Position numbers and translations under genes: made by a program
In this document: positions 1 to 7,748 of the stretch, piece by piece
Layout of the letters: every line of letters begins with the position of its first letter
How positions within the stretch are numbered: position 1 is the stretch's first letter
The notes under the pieces: model-generated
The model's input: the letters and a program-made list of their open reading frames with translations, nothing else
Told to the model about the DNA's origin: nothing
Database searches by the model: none
Origin: Candidatus Hydrogenedens sp.
GTDB taxonomy: Bacteria > Hydrogenedentota > Hydrogenedentia > Hydrogenedentales > JAEUWI01
Length of the DNA: 44,006 bases
Assembly: GCA_016125095.1 (NCBI GenBank)
Contig: WGMK01000028.1
Coordinates: 1 to 44,006 of the forward strand
Direction: 5' to 3'

Positions 1-68
1 GTCAATGGGCGCAGACGATCAAGCTCGGCTTTCTTCTGTTCAATATTGTCAATCGTGGCGTCAAGCAT
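1..68 (-). CDS. Fic/DOC-family protein, N-terminus only (runs off the window)
   Basis: Reading leftwards from ATG 68-66, the frame is open to the window edge and encodes about 22 residues beginning MLDATIDNIEQKKAELDRLR. The pattern of a helix ending in KxELDRLRPL is what I recall from the start of many bacterial Fic-domain (AMP-transferase) proteins of the 'SNAIEGN' type, which have an N-terminal helix before the Fic core. None of the catalytic core (HPFxxGNGR) is in the window, so the assignment rests on the leader only. A TATAAT box lies 6 nt before the ATG and no Shine-Dalgarno is visible. It could also be any coiled-coil-starting protein. Confidence 0.45.
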   Translation of the reverse strand, partial: MLDATIDNIEQKKAELDRLRPL

Positions 69-74
69 GGAAGC

Positions 75-80
75 ATTATA
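75..80 (-). promoter_or_regulatory. -10 box of a probable leaderless promoter
   Basis: On the minus strand TATAAT is followed by six bases and then the ATG at 68. The expected transcription start therefore falls on or beside the A of the start codon, which would give a leaderless mRNA. No convincing -35 hexamer is seen 16-18 bp upstream. Confidence 0.45.
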
Positions 81-130
81 GCACGCTATTGACGGCACGC
101 CATCCTTCGAGATCGTTCTGTGCTTTATGT

Positions 131-160
131 CCGTCGCAAAATCTAACCATTTTGCGACGG
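131..160. repeat. Perfect inverted repeat, 12-bp arms
   Basis: CCGTCGCAAAAT (131-142) and ATTTTGCGACGG (149-160) are exact reverse complements separated by 6 nt. There is no T-tract outside the stem, so an intrinsic terminator is unlikely. It lies between the divergent Fic-like gene and the gene at 352, so an operator is the simplest reading. The rest of 161-351 shows no gene. Confidence 0.6.
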
Positions 161-351
161 CGCATGGCCTTCACACCTTATGGGCGGAGCAGGGACTATG
201 TGGCGGGAGGTCTTGCGGCCCCTCGGTCTTGTTCTGCGGGCTGATGGCACCGATCCGGTTTCGGGGGCCGGTCCGGTGTCAACGTGCTTGAAAATGAAAA
301 TGCCTCTTAATATCGTGCGCCCAACTCACGGTTCGGGGAGGGAGAGCAGGG

Positions 352-1221
352 ATGACGGAAGGCAGGGTGAAACTTTGGCTGGGTGTCGGCGCCTTCGTGA
401 TGGTCGGGGCCGGCGGCTTGGCTGGCAAGCCGGTTGCTGCGGCGGAGGGCAAGCCGGTGCTCCAGGGCGCCGCTGGTCTCGCGGTGCATGATCTGCAACT
501 CGCCGCGGCGCCGATGAAGGGTGACGGCGGGGAGGGGGGCGAAGGCGGCGAGCAGGGGCACGAGGGCGATGTCTTCGCCGAGGCGTCGCCGGATCAAGCG
601 CTGGTCGGCCGGCTGCTGCTGCTCGAAGGCCATCTGCTGGTCGGCAAGGAGCTTTACGACCAGGGCCGGCCGGACGATGCCGCACCCCATTACCTGCATC
701 CGACCGAGGAAATCTATGATCTGATCGAGGACGAGCTGAAGGCACGCAACATTCCGCAATTCGAGACCGCGCTCAAGGATCTGGCCAAGCTGGTCAAAAA
801 CAAAAAACCGGCGGCCGAGGTTGCGGACCAGCAGAACGTCGTGCTCGAGGCCCTGCACCAGGCCTTGGCCCAGCCGGGGGCTGCCGCCGGCACCCCGGAT
901 TTCGTCGCCGGCGTGGTCAATAAGGTGCTGGCCCAGGCCGCCGATGAATACAAGGACGCCTTCGTCGGCGCGCGCATCGCCAATGCGGTGGAATACCAGG
1001 ATGCCCGCGGTTTCGTCTGGATCGCCCGGCGTTATGTCGAGGCCCATGCCGCGGTGCTCAAGGCCAAGGATGCCGGGGCTTATGGCCGCCTGATCGCCGA
1101 TTTCGACGCCCTGATGACGGTCTGGCCGGCGGCGGTACCGCCCCGCGACGCTGTGGCCACTGCCGGGGCGCTGCAGGCGATGGTATCGAAGATCGAGCTG
1201 GTCAACAGCGCGTTTCGCTAA
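352..1221 (+). CDS. Secreted helical protein of unknown function
   Basis: The 289-residue product has an N-terminal hydrophobic segment (residues about 5-30, ending in an Ala-rich cleavage region), so it should be exported to the periplasm. After a Gly/Glu-rich linker (about 57-70) the rest is alpha-helical and acidic, with LLLLEGHLLVGKELYD near residue 85 and HYLHPTEEIYDLIEDEL near 103. The pattern recalls helical periplasmic domains found beside iron and redox proteins (EfeO/imelysin-like), but I cannot name a family. The start at 352 follows a G-rich Shine-Dalgarno stretch. The next gene, a di-heme peroxidase with a copper domain, begins 23 bp downstream on the same strand, which suggests co-transcription and a shared periplasmic redox or metal role. 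Confidence 0.8.
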   Translation: MTEGRVKLWLGVGAFVMVGAGGLAGKPVAAAEGKPVLQGAAGLAVHDLQLAAAPMKGDGGEGGEGGEQGHEGDVFAEASPDQALVGRLLLLEGHLLVGKELYDQGRPDDAAPHYLHPTEEIYDLIEDELKARNIPQFETALKDLAKLVKNKKPAAEVADQQNVVLEALHQALAQPGAAAGTPDFVAGVVNKVLAQAADEYKDAFVGARIANAVEYQDARGFVWIARRYVEAHAAVLKAKDAGAYGRLIADFDALMTVWPAAVPPRDAVATAGALQAMVSKIELVNSAFR

Positions 1222-1244
1222 CCTATTTCGGTAAGCCGCTGCCC

Positions 1245-2573
1245 GTGTTCGGTTTTTCCGGTCTACCTCGGTCGGGTCATCGCCCGGCCGAGGTCTTTGG
1301 CGTTTTGCTTCTGACACTCGGAGTCGCGGTGCCGTGGCCGGGGCATGCCGGTGACGCCGGCCGCGACGCCGCCGGGCGGGCGGTTTATGTGCGACCGGCG
1401 GCGATTCCGTTTCCCGCCGCCAATCCCTTTACGCAGGCCAAGGCGGAACTGGGGCGCAAGCTGTTTTCCGACCCGGCGCTGGCCGGGGCGGGGGACCGCG
1501 CCTGCGCCTCCTGCCACGATCCGGTCCTGGCCTTCCAGGACGGTCGCGCCCGCGCCGACGGGCTCGACGGCGCGCCCTTGCCCCGGCGTACGCCGTTTAT
1601 TGCCGATGCCGCCTGGGGCGAGCGGTTCTTTTGGGATGGCCGCGCCGCCAGCCTGGAGGAGCAGGCGCTGGGGCCGATCCAGAACCCGCGCGAAATGAAC
1701 CAGACGCTGGACGGCCTGGTCCGCGCCGTGGCCGCCGATCCGGCCTACCCGCCGTTGTTCGCCGCCGCCTTTCCCGAGGCGCCCCGGATCACCGCGGACA
1801 CCATCGCCAAGGCACTGGCCACCTTCGAGCGCACGCTGCTGTCGCCGCAAAGCCGGTTCGACCGCTGGCTGGCCGGCGACGACCAGGCGCTTGACGATTC
1901 CGCGCGGCGCGGCCTTGCGCTGTTCACCGGAGCTGCCGGCTGCACCCTCTGCCATTCCGGCTGGGCCCTGACCGACCACGCCTTTCACGACATTGGCCGC
2001 CCCGACGAGGATCTCGGGCGCGGGCCGATCCTGGGCGAGGCCACGCTCGATCACGCCTTCAAGACGCCCAGCCTGCGCAATGTCGGCAATCGGGCACCCT
2101 ATATGCATGACGGCTCGCTGCCGACCCTGGCGGCGGTGATCGAGCACTATGCCCGGGACCACCCGGACCGCCCCAGCCTGTCACCCGATCTGCCGCGCAT
2201 CGACTTGAGCGCCGCAGACAAGGCCGATCTGGTTGCCTTTCTCCACGCCCTCGACGGCGAGGCCCCGGCGCCGGCCTTGCCCGCGGTGATTGCCGAATCC
2301 CTTGCCGCCGTCGAGGCGCCGCCGGTGATTCGGCAAAAGGACAAACAATTCAGCCTGGCCCATGTCCGTCTCCGGGCGGGCCAGACTCTGATCGTCCACA
2401 ACGATGACCGCCGCGAGCACAATGTCCGCTACGCCACCGACGCGGGCCGCGACTACAATAGCGGCATCCAGGAGCCCGGCGATACCGTCGCCATGCCGTT
2501 CCCGGCGCCCGGCACCTATCACGTCTATTGCGGCATCCATCCCAAGATGAAATTGGACGTCGACGTCGAATAG
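1245..2573 (+). CDS. Di-heme cytochrome c peroxidase (MauG/CcpA-like) with C-terminal cupredoxin domain
   Basis: The 442-residue product starts at GTG and carries a hydrophobic export signal at about residues 16-36. Two heme c attachment sites are visible: CASCH (87-91) and CTLCH (233-237), spaced as in bacterial di-heme peroxidases, with the family region TPFIADAAWGERFFWDG between them. From about residue 365 there is a separate domain with a type 1 copper ligand set: H392 (EHNV), C429, H432 and M435 (CGIHPKM), as in plastocyanin-like proteins. Ordinary enzymes of the family lack this domain. Its copper centre could feed electrons to the hemes for H2O2 reduction or substrate oxidation in the periplasm. 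The family assignment is firm; the physiological substrate is unknown. Confidence 0.92.
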   Translation: MFGFSGLPRSGHRPAEVFGVLLLTLGVAVPWPGHAGDAGRDAAGRAVYVRPAAIPFPAANPFTQAKAELGRKLFSDPALAGAGDRACASCHDPVLAFQDGRARADGLDGAPLPRRTPFIADAAWGERFFWDGRAASLEEQALGPIQNPREMNQTLDGLVRAVAADPAYPPLFAAAFPEAPRITADTIAKALATFERTLLSPQSRFDRWLAGDDQALDDSARRGLALFTGAAGCTLCHSGWALTDHAFHDIGRPDEDLGRGPILGEATLDHAFKTPSLRNVGNRAPYMHDGSLPTLAAVIEHYARDHPDRPSLSPDLPRIDLSAADKADLVAFLHALDGEAPAPALPAVIAESLAAVEAPPVIRQKDKQFSLAHVRLRAGQTLIVHNDDRREHNVRYATDAGRDYNSGIQEPGDTVAMPFPAPGTYHVYCGIHPKMKLDVDVE

Positions 2574-2622
2574 CAGGGGTTCCACCCCTGCACCCCGCCG
2601 GGACCGGAGGCCCCGGACCCCG
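2574..2622. repeat. GC-rich palindromic intergenic element
   Basis: Between the convergent peroxidase and hydroxylase genes lie short hairpin-forming GC stretches: AGGGG and CCCCT around 2574-2590, then GGGACCGGAGGCCCCGGACC just after. There is no T-tract. The element resembles those at 5632, 23547, 25359 and 26531. Confidence 0.5.
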
Positions 2623-2623
2623 T

Positions 2624-3286
2624 TCAAGTATCGGCCCACAGTCGCAGCAGGTTGGCGACGCTCTTCGACACCAGATCGAATTCGGTGGTCTTGCCCTGGG
2701 CCTGGAACAGGCTGCGCCGGGCCTGGTCGAGGTCGAACAGGATCTCGCGCCGGGCGGCATCGCGTACCAGGCTCTGGGCCCAGCCGACCGCCGCCAGGCG
2801 GGTGCCGCGGGTCACCGGGGCTACCCGATGCAAGGCGCCGGAGGGATAGACCACGCCGGCGCCGATCGGCAGCTTGAACGGCTGTTCGCCCAGGGCGGTG
2901 TCGATCACCAGCTCGCCGCCGTCGTAGCTCTCCGGATCGGCCAGGAAAATCGTGAACGAGACATCCGAGCGCAAGCCGCCCATGATGGCGTCGTCGACAT
3001 GGGCGCCATAGGCCATGCCCGGCTGATAACGGCTGATCATCACCGGCATCAGCGCCTTGGGTCGAACCACCAGGGAGAACAGCTCATGGTGTCCGAGCGC
3101 CGCGGCGATCCGGGCCCGCAGCGCCGGTGCCCGGGGCTCCGCAGGTGCGAGTTGCTGGTTGTCCTTGATCTGCCGGGCATGCCAGCCGGCGGTCTGGCGG
3201 CCGTCGACAAAACCCGCGGTTTCGGCCGCCTCGATCACGGCGGCGCAGTCCGCGGCCGGCAACAGGTCGGCAATACAGAAGATCAT
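2624..3286 (-). CDS. piuC: PKHD-type Fe(II)/2-oxoglutarate-dependent hydroxylase (YbiX/PiuC family)
   Basis: The 220-residue protein has about the usual length of the YbiX/PiuC family. The double-stranded beta-helix iron ligands are visible as H96-x-D98 (YGAHVDDAI) and H153 (ALHRVAPV), with R163 as the likely 2-oxoglutarate ligand. The N-terminal stretch VDGRQTAGWHARQIKDNQQL is also typical. Family members are non-heme oxygenases linked to iron uptake in gamma- and alphaproteobacteria, but their substrate is not established. The start is 2 bp after the stop of the upstream lipoprotein gene, so the two are translated from one mRNA. It appears to be the last gene of the minus-strand series starting with the TolC-like genes. 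Confidence 0.88.
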   Translation of the reverse strand: MIFCIADLLPAADCAAVIEAAETAGFVDGRQTAGWHARQIKDNQQLAPAEPRAPALRARIAAALGHHELFSLVVRPKALMPVMISRYQPGMAYGAHVDDAIMGGLRSDVSFTIFLADPESYDGGELVIDTALGEQPFKLPIGAGVVYPSGALHRVAPVTRGTRLAAVGWAQSLVRDAARREILFDLDQARRSLFQAQGKTTEFDLVSKSVANLLRLWADT

Positions 3287-3288
3287 GC

Positions 3289-3900
3289 TCAGCCGTTGGG
3301 CGTGCGGGCGGGCGCCTCCGGCTTGGCCGGAGCGGTTGTCTCCGGCTTGGCCGGAGCGGTTGTCTCCGGCTTGGCCGGAGCGGCCACGGGCCTCGGCTTC
3401 GGCGCCATGGCCGGCTGAGCCGCCGCTGCCGTCGGCCGGGCGACCGCGGCGACGGGCTGGCCATAGACCGGCGGGGCATAGGTCGGCACCGTCTGGCCGG
3501 CGCCCTCGACCGTGGTGAACGGCATCGGCAGCGCCATCCGGTAGGCGAGCGGGGCCGCCATGGTGTAGGCCACCGGCACGGTCGGATAGGCGACCGGGAC
3601 CGCAGGCGGATAGCCGGAGATCGGCGCCGCCGGCGCCGGTGCGGCGACCGGTTGGGTCGAACCGGCCGGGGTGTAGGCGATCGGGGTTGCGGTCAATGGC
3701 ACACCGGGGGCGCCGCCGTTTGCCGGCGCCGTGGGGACCGCACCGTTTGCCGGCACCACAGGCACGGTATAGGCGACCGGGGCATAGCCGATAATCACCG
3801 GCTGGGAGGGCGAGACCGAGACACAGCCGCCCAGGGTCACAGCGATCAGGGCGGCGGCCAGCCCGCAGGCCACGGTAGCGGGATTGGGTCGTGTGGTCAT
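3289..3900 (-). CDS. Proline/alanine-rich outer-membrane lipoprotein, unknown function
   Basis: The 203-residue product begins with a signal peptide ending in a lipobox (VTLGGC, Cys at about 26) and should be lipidated. The mature part is low complexity, rich in Pro, Ala, Val and Tyr with recurring YAP/AYT motifs. It ends in tandem PAKPETTA units encoded by a 24-bp DNA repeat at about 3316-3387. No enzymatic domain is visible. The composition suggests a flexible spacer or peptidoglycan-spanning lipoprotein. The upstream region is unique: seven 14-bp repeats, each carrying GGAGGAG, place a strong Shine-Dalgarno just upstream of the ATG at 3900. The hydroxylase gene follows immediately. Confidence 0.8.
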   Translation of the reverse strand: MTTRPNPATVACGLAAALIAVTLGGCVSVSPSQPVIIGYAPVAYTVPVVPANGAVPTAPANGGAPGVPLTATPIAYTPAGSTQPVAAPAPAAPISGYPPAVPVAYPTVPVAYTMAAPLAYRMALPMPFTTVEGAGQTVPTYAPPVYGQPVAAVARPTAAAAQPAMAPKPRPVAAPAKPETTAPAKPETTAPAKPEAPARTPNG

Positions 3901-3901
3901 T

Positions 3902-3999
3902 CTGACTCCTCCGGGCTGACTCCTCCGGGCTGACTCCTCCGGGCTGACTCCTCCGGGCTGACTCCTCCGGGCTGACTCCTCCGGGCTGACTCCTCCGGC
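3902..3999 (-). repeat. Seven tandem 14-bp units, each containing a Shine-Dalgarno motif
   Basis: On the plus strand CTGACTCCTCCGGG is repeated head to tail seven times (3902-3915, 3916-3929 and so on to 3986-3999). The last copy has a single-base change at its end. Read in the direction of the downstream gene each unit is CCCGGAGGAGTCAG, so the mRNA leader has seven consecutive GGAGGAG motifs. The closest sits about 5 nt from the ATG at 3900. Confidence 0.95.
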
Positions 4000-4023
4000 A
4001 GGGTTCCCCGATCGACGCTGGCG

Positions 4024-4521
4024 CTATCGACTCTGGGTATCGTAACCGTTGGGCAGGAGCCTTCTGGTCACCCGCGGCAGCACGGTGATGCGGTGAATCG
4101 GCATCTCGGACACGTAACTATAGAACCGATTGCCCTTGGCGACCATCTTGATCAGCACGCCGTCGAAGTTGAAGAACAGGTGGATATGGTCGGTCATTTC
4201 CTTGCGGACGGTGCCGTCGGGCATCAGTGTTTCCGCTTCGAATGCCGGGAAGCCATAGGCATAGACCAGTTCCCGGCTGTTGCTGTAGCGGTCGAACCGG
4301 CTGCCCCGCCCGGCCGGCCCGAGCATGGCGACGACATCGTCGTAATGGACGCCGAGATTGAAGACATAGGTCGGCTCGGCAACGATGGCTGCTGTGGTCG
4401 GCGGCGGCGCTTTGCTTTCGATGCAGCCGGTGACCAGGACCAGCGGCGCCAGCACGCGCCAGCACAGGCGCCAGCCGATGCCAGGGGCCGGTCGCCGACC
4501 GGATTTCGCCATCGACATCAT
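4024..4521 (-). CDS. Small lipoprotein, possibly BamE/SmpA-like
   Basis: The 165-residue protein has an N-terminal hydrophobic segment ending in a lipobox (LVLVTGC, Cys near residue 33). The mature domain starts YVFNLGVHYDDVVAMLGPAG. An alpha segment followed by a 'GxxxxDVxxxLGxP'-like turn is the signature of SmpA/OmlA (BamE) folds, and a beta-rich C-terminus (ITDHIHLFFNFDGVLIKM-like pattern) follows. I give that assignment as a suggestion only. Several in-frame ATGs (4521, 4518, 4512) are possible and no strong Shine-Dalgarno separates them. It lies between the ATP-grasp gene and the second lipoprotein gene on the same strand. Confidence 0.75.
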   Translation of the reverse strand: MMSMAKSGRRPAPGIGWRLCWRVLAPLVLVTGCIESKAPPPTTAAIVAEPTYVFNLGVHYDDVVAMLGPAGRGSRFDRYSNSRELVYAYGFPAFEAETLMPDGTVRKEMTDHIHLFFNFDGVLIKMVAKGNRFYSYVSEMPIHRITVLPRVTRRLLPNGYDTQSR

Positions 4522-4525
4522 TAGC

Positions 4526-4577
4526 TCACTCGGGATTATGGCTCCGCTCGGGATTACGGCTCGCTTCGGCTCACGGC
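4526..4577. repeat. Degenerate 17-bp tandem repeat, three copies
   Basis: Units of the type CTCNCTCGGGATTAYGG recur three times, the third diverged, in the short gap between the ATP-grasp stop and the lipoprotein start. It is another example of the boundary repeats that are common in this window. Confidence 0.7.
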
Positions 4578-4588
4578 TGCATTTGGCT

Positions 4589-5605
4589 TCACGGGGCGTA
4601 TTTCGACGCCTCCATGTCGAACTGGATCGCCAGCATCCGGCGCAGCAGCAGGGCGTCGCGGGGCGCCGGCTCGAATTGCGGCGGTGCCGGCAGCGCTCGG
4701 CCGAGCAGGCTTGCCGCCAAGGCGTCGATCAGATGGCCGGCGAGCCGGTCCGGCAGGTCGGTCAGGACCGCATCGGGCTCGACATCGTAGAACACCGGCC
4801 CCGCCGGGGTCACCACGCAGCTGGCCATTGCCCAGCGGCAGCCGAGCCCGGCCAGGGCCGGGGCAATGGTTTCGAAGCCGGGGACATCGTCGGGGCTGAC
4901 CGGCAGGAAGGTCTCCAGCTGCTCCAACCCTTCGCGGTTTGGGGCGTGGCAGCCGAGCGCACATACGGGCTTGCCGTCGAGGGCATAGACCCGGATCAGC
5001 GGGCCGGGGATCGCTTCGGCGATCAGGATCGGCGGCCGGTCGCGGTCGATCAGGTGGCGGCGTTGGCGCTCCTGGAATACCTGCCAGGCGGCCCCGCCGG
5101 TCAGTGGCCGCCACACCAGGCTGTCGTGGTCGTCCCGGAACGCGGTCGTCGCGGCTTCGTCGTTGGTGCACAACAGCGCTGGAATGCGGTGGCCGGCCTG
5201 GCCCAGGCGGTCGAGCAGGCTGAAGCGGGCGAAACTGTCGAGATGGCAGGAAACCGGGTTGTAGAGCCGGCATCGGCCCGCTTCCAGGCGGCTGAGCAGG
5301 CTGAACAGGAAACTGTATTTCTGCTGCTGGAGGACGGCGCCGGTTTGCCACAGCGACCAGTCGCAGATCGGGTCGGCCGGCGGCAGCACCGGATCCTGAT
5401 AGGTGAAGCCATGGACATGGACGGCTTCGAAGCGGTCGAGGCGGTGCCCGTTCCAGGTGATGGCATCGCCGTCGAGGATGACCCGGTCTTCCGGCTCCAG
5501 GCCGAGGTCGAACCGGACCGCCGCTCCCGGCGCCAGGGCTTCCAGGCGATCATAAAGCCGTCGCGCCTGGCGCGAGCCGGCAGCAGCCAGAATTCCGATC
5601 GACAT
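4589..5605 (-). CDS. ATP-grasp-like enzyme of unknown substrate
   Basis: The 338-residue protein has the layout of small RimK/GshB-type ATP-grasp ligases. There is an N-terminal alpha/beta domain (about 1-90), then SFARFSLLDRLGQAGHRIP (about 124-142), typical of the central domain entry. LVWRPLTGGAAWQVF (163-177) occupies the place of the Lys/Gly-rich ATP loop, RVYALDGKPVCAL (205-217) the 'R-hydrophobic-G' strand, and VFYDVEPDAVL (271-281) the metal-binding strand, with E276 and D278 in place of the usual ExN. The family forms amide or thioester bonds by acyl phosphate activation. The start at 5605 gives the normal N-terminus; a longer frame to 5899 reads through palindromic intergenic DNA. 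Its location just after three TolC-like genes is unusual. Confidence 0.78.
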   Translation of the reverse strand: MSIGILAAAGSRQARRLYDRLEALAPGAAVRFDLGLEPEDRVILDGDAITWNGHRLDRFEAVHVHGFTYQDPVLPPADPICDWSLWQTGAVLQQQKYSFLFSLLSRLEAGRCRLYNPVSCHLDSFARFSLLDRLGQAGHRIPALLCTNDEAATTAFRDDHDSLVWRPLTGGAAWQVFQERQRRHLIDRDRPPILIAEAIPGPLIRVYALDGKPVCALGCHAPNREGLEQLETFLPVSPDDVPGFETIAPALAGLGCRWAMASCVVTPAGPVFYDVEPDAVLTDLPDRLAGHLIDALAASLLGRALPAPPQFEPAPRDALLLRRMLAIQFDMEASKYAP

Positions 5606-5631
5606 CACGGGGCCCCCCCTGTTGCGGGGGT

Positions 5632-5680
5632 CCAGGGGACACTGTCCCCTGGCAGGGGTCAAGGGGGCAGAGCCCCCCTT
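5632..5680. repeat. Two GC-rich palindromes between the TolC-like and ATP-grasp genes
   Basis: CCAGGGGACA and TGTCCCCTGG flank a single base at 5632-5652, and AAGGGGGC / GCCCCCCTT pair at 5661-5680. They lie in the 79-bp gap between the stop of the third TolC-like gene and the start of the ATP-grasp gene. They could act as partial transcription attenuators or mRNA stabilisers, since no T-tract follows. Confidence 0.7.
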
Positions 5681-5684
5681 GGGG

Positions 5685-7748
5685 TTACTTCTTGCCGGCC
5701 TTGCCGTGACTCTGGTCCTTGGCCGGCCCGAAATAGCTGAGGTGGCCGGCATCGGCGAGCAGTTCCAGGCGGCGCTTTTCCGCGGTGGTCGGCGAGGTGC
5801 CGCCGACCAGGGCGGCGCCGATGGTGCCCTGGGCATAGAGCAGGCTGGTCTCGGCCTGCTTGGCGTCGATCGCGGCGCTGATCCGGGCCAATTGGGCATC
5901 GAGCAGCTGGCGCGAGGTATTGATCAGTTCGTCCTCGCTGACGATGCCGACTTCCAGCCGCCGCTGCAGACTGCCGACCGCCGCATTGAGGCCCTTGGCC
6001 TGGTCGGCGTTGTAGCGTTGGCGGGCCCGGGCCGACTGCAGCACGGTGAGGCCGTTGGTGATCTCGGTGCGCACCTGGGTTTCGGTATCGCGGACGCCGA
6101 CATCGCTGACCTCCAGCGCGAACTGGCTGCGCTCGACCGCGGCATCCCGACCGCGGTTGAGCCACGGGTAGGTATAGGTGACGCCGTAGGACTGGTTGAG
6201 GTTGTCCGGGCGGAAGATGCGGCCGTGGCTCTGGGCCGGGTTCTCGTAGCCGATCACCGAGCCATTCTGTCCCGAAGTCACGGCGGCACTGACCTGGATG
6301 TCCGGCCGCGCCTGGTTCTGGGCCAGCGCCAGATTGATCTCAGACAGCGAGCGGTTGAGGTTGGTCACGTAGAAGTCGGGCCGGCTCTGCTTGGCGGTCG
6401 CCATCACCGTCTCGAAACGGAACGGTGTTTCCTTATTCAGCTCTGCGCCTTCGGCATAGGGCAGATAGATCGCCGAGGCGCGGATGGCATCGGGATCGCC
6501 GATCAACTGGCCCAAAGCCACCGAAGCGTTGATATAGTCCTGGAGCGCCTGCTCAACCCGGACGCCGGTCTTGGCATATTCATTGTCGAGCTGGGCCTTC
6601 TGGTAGCGGGTGCCCAGGCCCTGGTCGAACAAGCGATTCATGCGGCCGCGCAACTGGCCGATCAGCGCCTGGTTGTCCACCGTGTTCTTGAGGGCTTCGA
6701 TCCGCCGGATCGTCTCCAGATAGGTGAGGTCGATATCGCGCATGGTCTGGTTGACCAGCGCCTTGTACTCCCAGTCGGCGCGCTCGCGCGCCACTTGCCC
6801 GGAGCGAATCGCCGCGTTGTTGGGGTTGTCCTCGCCGAAGCCGCGGCCGAACGGCACCGCGGTGACCAGGGAGCCGGACAGGTTGGTGGTGAACTGGCGA
6901 TCGTCCCAGGAGCCGTTGGCGCGATAGAACACCTCCTGCTGGACGGTCTTGTCGGTGAGCGTCAGCGTGCCACCCCAGGGCAGTTCCTGGGTCAGGCCGA
7001 GGGTGTAGGTAATCTGCTGCTTGGGATGGCCGAAAGTGTTGCCTGGATTGGCTGTGATGGCGTCGTTGATCTGCTGGCCGCCATTGGTCGCGGCGTTGTT
7101 GTAGAACTCCAGGGCGACCACGGTCCTGCCGGTGGCATTGTTGGAGCCGGGGATGTTGAACAGAACCGCGCTGGGCTGGCTGGCCGTGAAGTCGGCAACA
7201 TTGCCGTTCACGGTAAAGGTCTTGAGGGTGACCAGACCGACCTTGGTCCGCTTGAAGGAGGTTGCGTAATTGTAGCCGATCTGAAGGTCGAAGATCGGAT
7301 CGAACACGGCCTTGACCTGGCGCAGAGCTTCCTGGGCGCGATCGGGATCCTGCCCGCCGATCGCCAGCGACAGGTTCCGCTCCAGGCCCTGGCGCAGCGC
7401 CTCGCGGCGGCTCAAGGGGGTGATCTGACGGCCGACCAGATCTTTGCGTTTGGTCTGGCGGTTCTGCAGCAGCCGGTCGAGCAGGGGCAGGCGGTCGCGG
7501 GTGCGGGCGTCGGGATTTTGCGACAGCTGGATCAGGACGGTGCGCAGCACCTCCTGGGCATGGCTGTCGAGCACCGCCGGGGCCGGCTCGGTCGTCGGCG
7601 ACGCGGCCAGGGCCGGGACGGCGAGCGCCAGCAGCGAGGCGCCGGCCAGCAAGGTGGCCAACAGGGAGACCCGCATCGAGGAGGCGGTGCGTTGGCTGCG
7701 ATCGCAGGACATGTCGGGCACCTTCAAGGCCATCATCGACGCCTTCAT
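5685..7748 (-). CDS. Large TolC-family outer-membrane protein, third of three paralogues
   Basis: The 687-residue product is well above the usual TolC length (about 450-500). A signal peptide is present (RVSLLATLLAGASLLALAVPALA), though the frame starts 24 residues earlier; an internal start at the Met of MRVSLL is possible. The TolC coiled-coil features include a repeated LFDQGLGTRYQKAQLDNEY segment and its second-half counterpart RRLEVGIVSEDELINTSRQL, with a beta-barrel segment PWLNRGRDAAVERSQFALE. The family builds trimeric outer-membrane exit ducts. All three paralogues share an AVFDP motif near the start of the mature domain. Its ATG overlaps the TAA of the upstream paralogue (TAATG), so translation is coupled. 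The extra length lies mainly in the N-terminal half, between the first helix and the first barrel strand. Confidence 0.88.
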   Translation of the reverse strand: MKASMMALKVPDMSCDRSQRTASSMRVSLLATLLAGASLLALAVPALAASPTTEPAPAVLDSHAQEVLRTVLIQLSQNPDARTRDRLPLLDRLLQNRQTKRKDLVGRQITPLSRREALRQGLERNLSLAIGGQDPDRAQEALRQVKAVFDPIFDLQIGYNYATSFKRTKVGLVTLKTFTVNGNVADFTASQPSAVLFNIPGSNNATGRTVVALEFYNNAATNGGQQINDAITANPGNTFGHPKQQITYTLGLTQELPWGGTLTLTDKTVQQEVFYRANGSWDDRQFTTNLSGSLVTAVPFGRGFGEDNPNNAAIRSGQVARERADWEYKALVNQTMRDIDLTYLETIRRIEALKNTVDNQALIGQLRGRMNRLFDQGLGTRYQKAQLDNEYAKTGVRVEQALQDYINASVALGQLIGDPDAIRASAIYLPYAEGAELNKETPFRFETVMATAKQSRPDFYVTNLNRSLSEINLALAQNQARPDIQVSAAVTSGQNGSVIGYENPAQSHGRIFRPDNLNQSYGVTYTYPWLNRGRDAAVERSQFALEVSDVGVRDTETQVRTEITNGLTVLQSARARQRYNADQAKGLNAAVGSLQRRLEVGIVSEDELINTSRQLLDAQLARISAAIDAKQAETSLLYAQGTIGAALVGGTSPTTAEKRRLELLADAGHLSYFGPAKDQSHGKAGKK

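Noticed and set aside
131..160. Intrinsic terminator
   Set aside because: No T-tract flanks the stem on either strand.
307..1317. Minus-strand frame of 336 codons opposite the secreted helical protein
   Set aside because: No start signal and no domain; the plus frame has a Shine-Dalgarno and a signal peptide.
3902..3999. CRISPR-like array
   Set aside because: The 14-bp units are adjacent with no spacers, so it is a simple tandem repeat.
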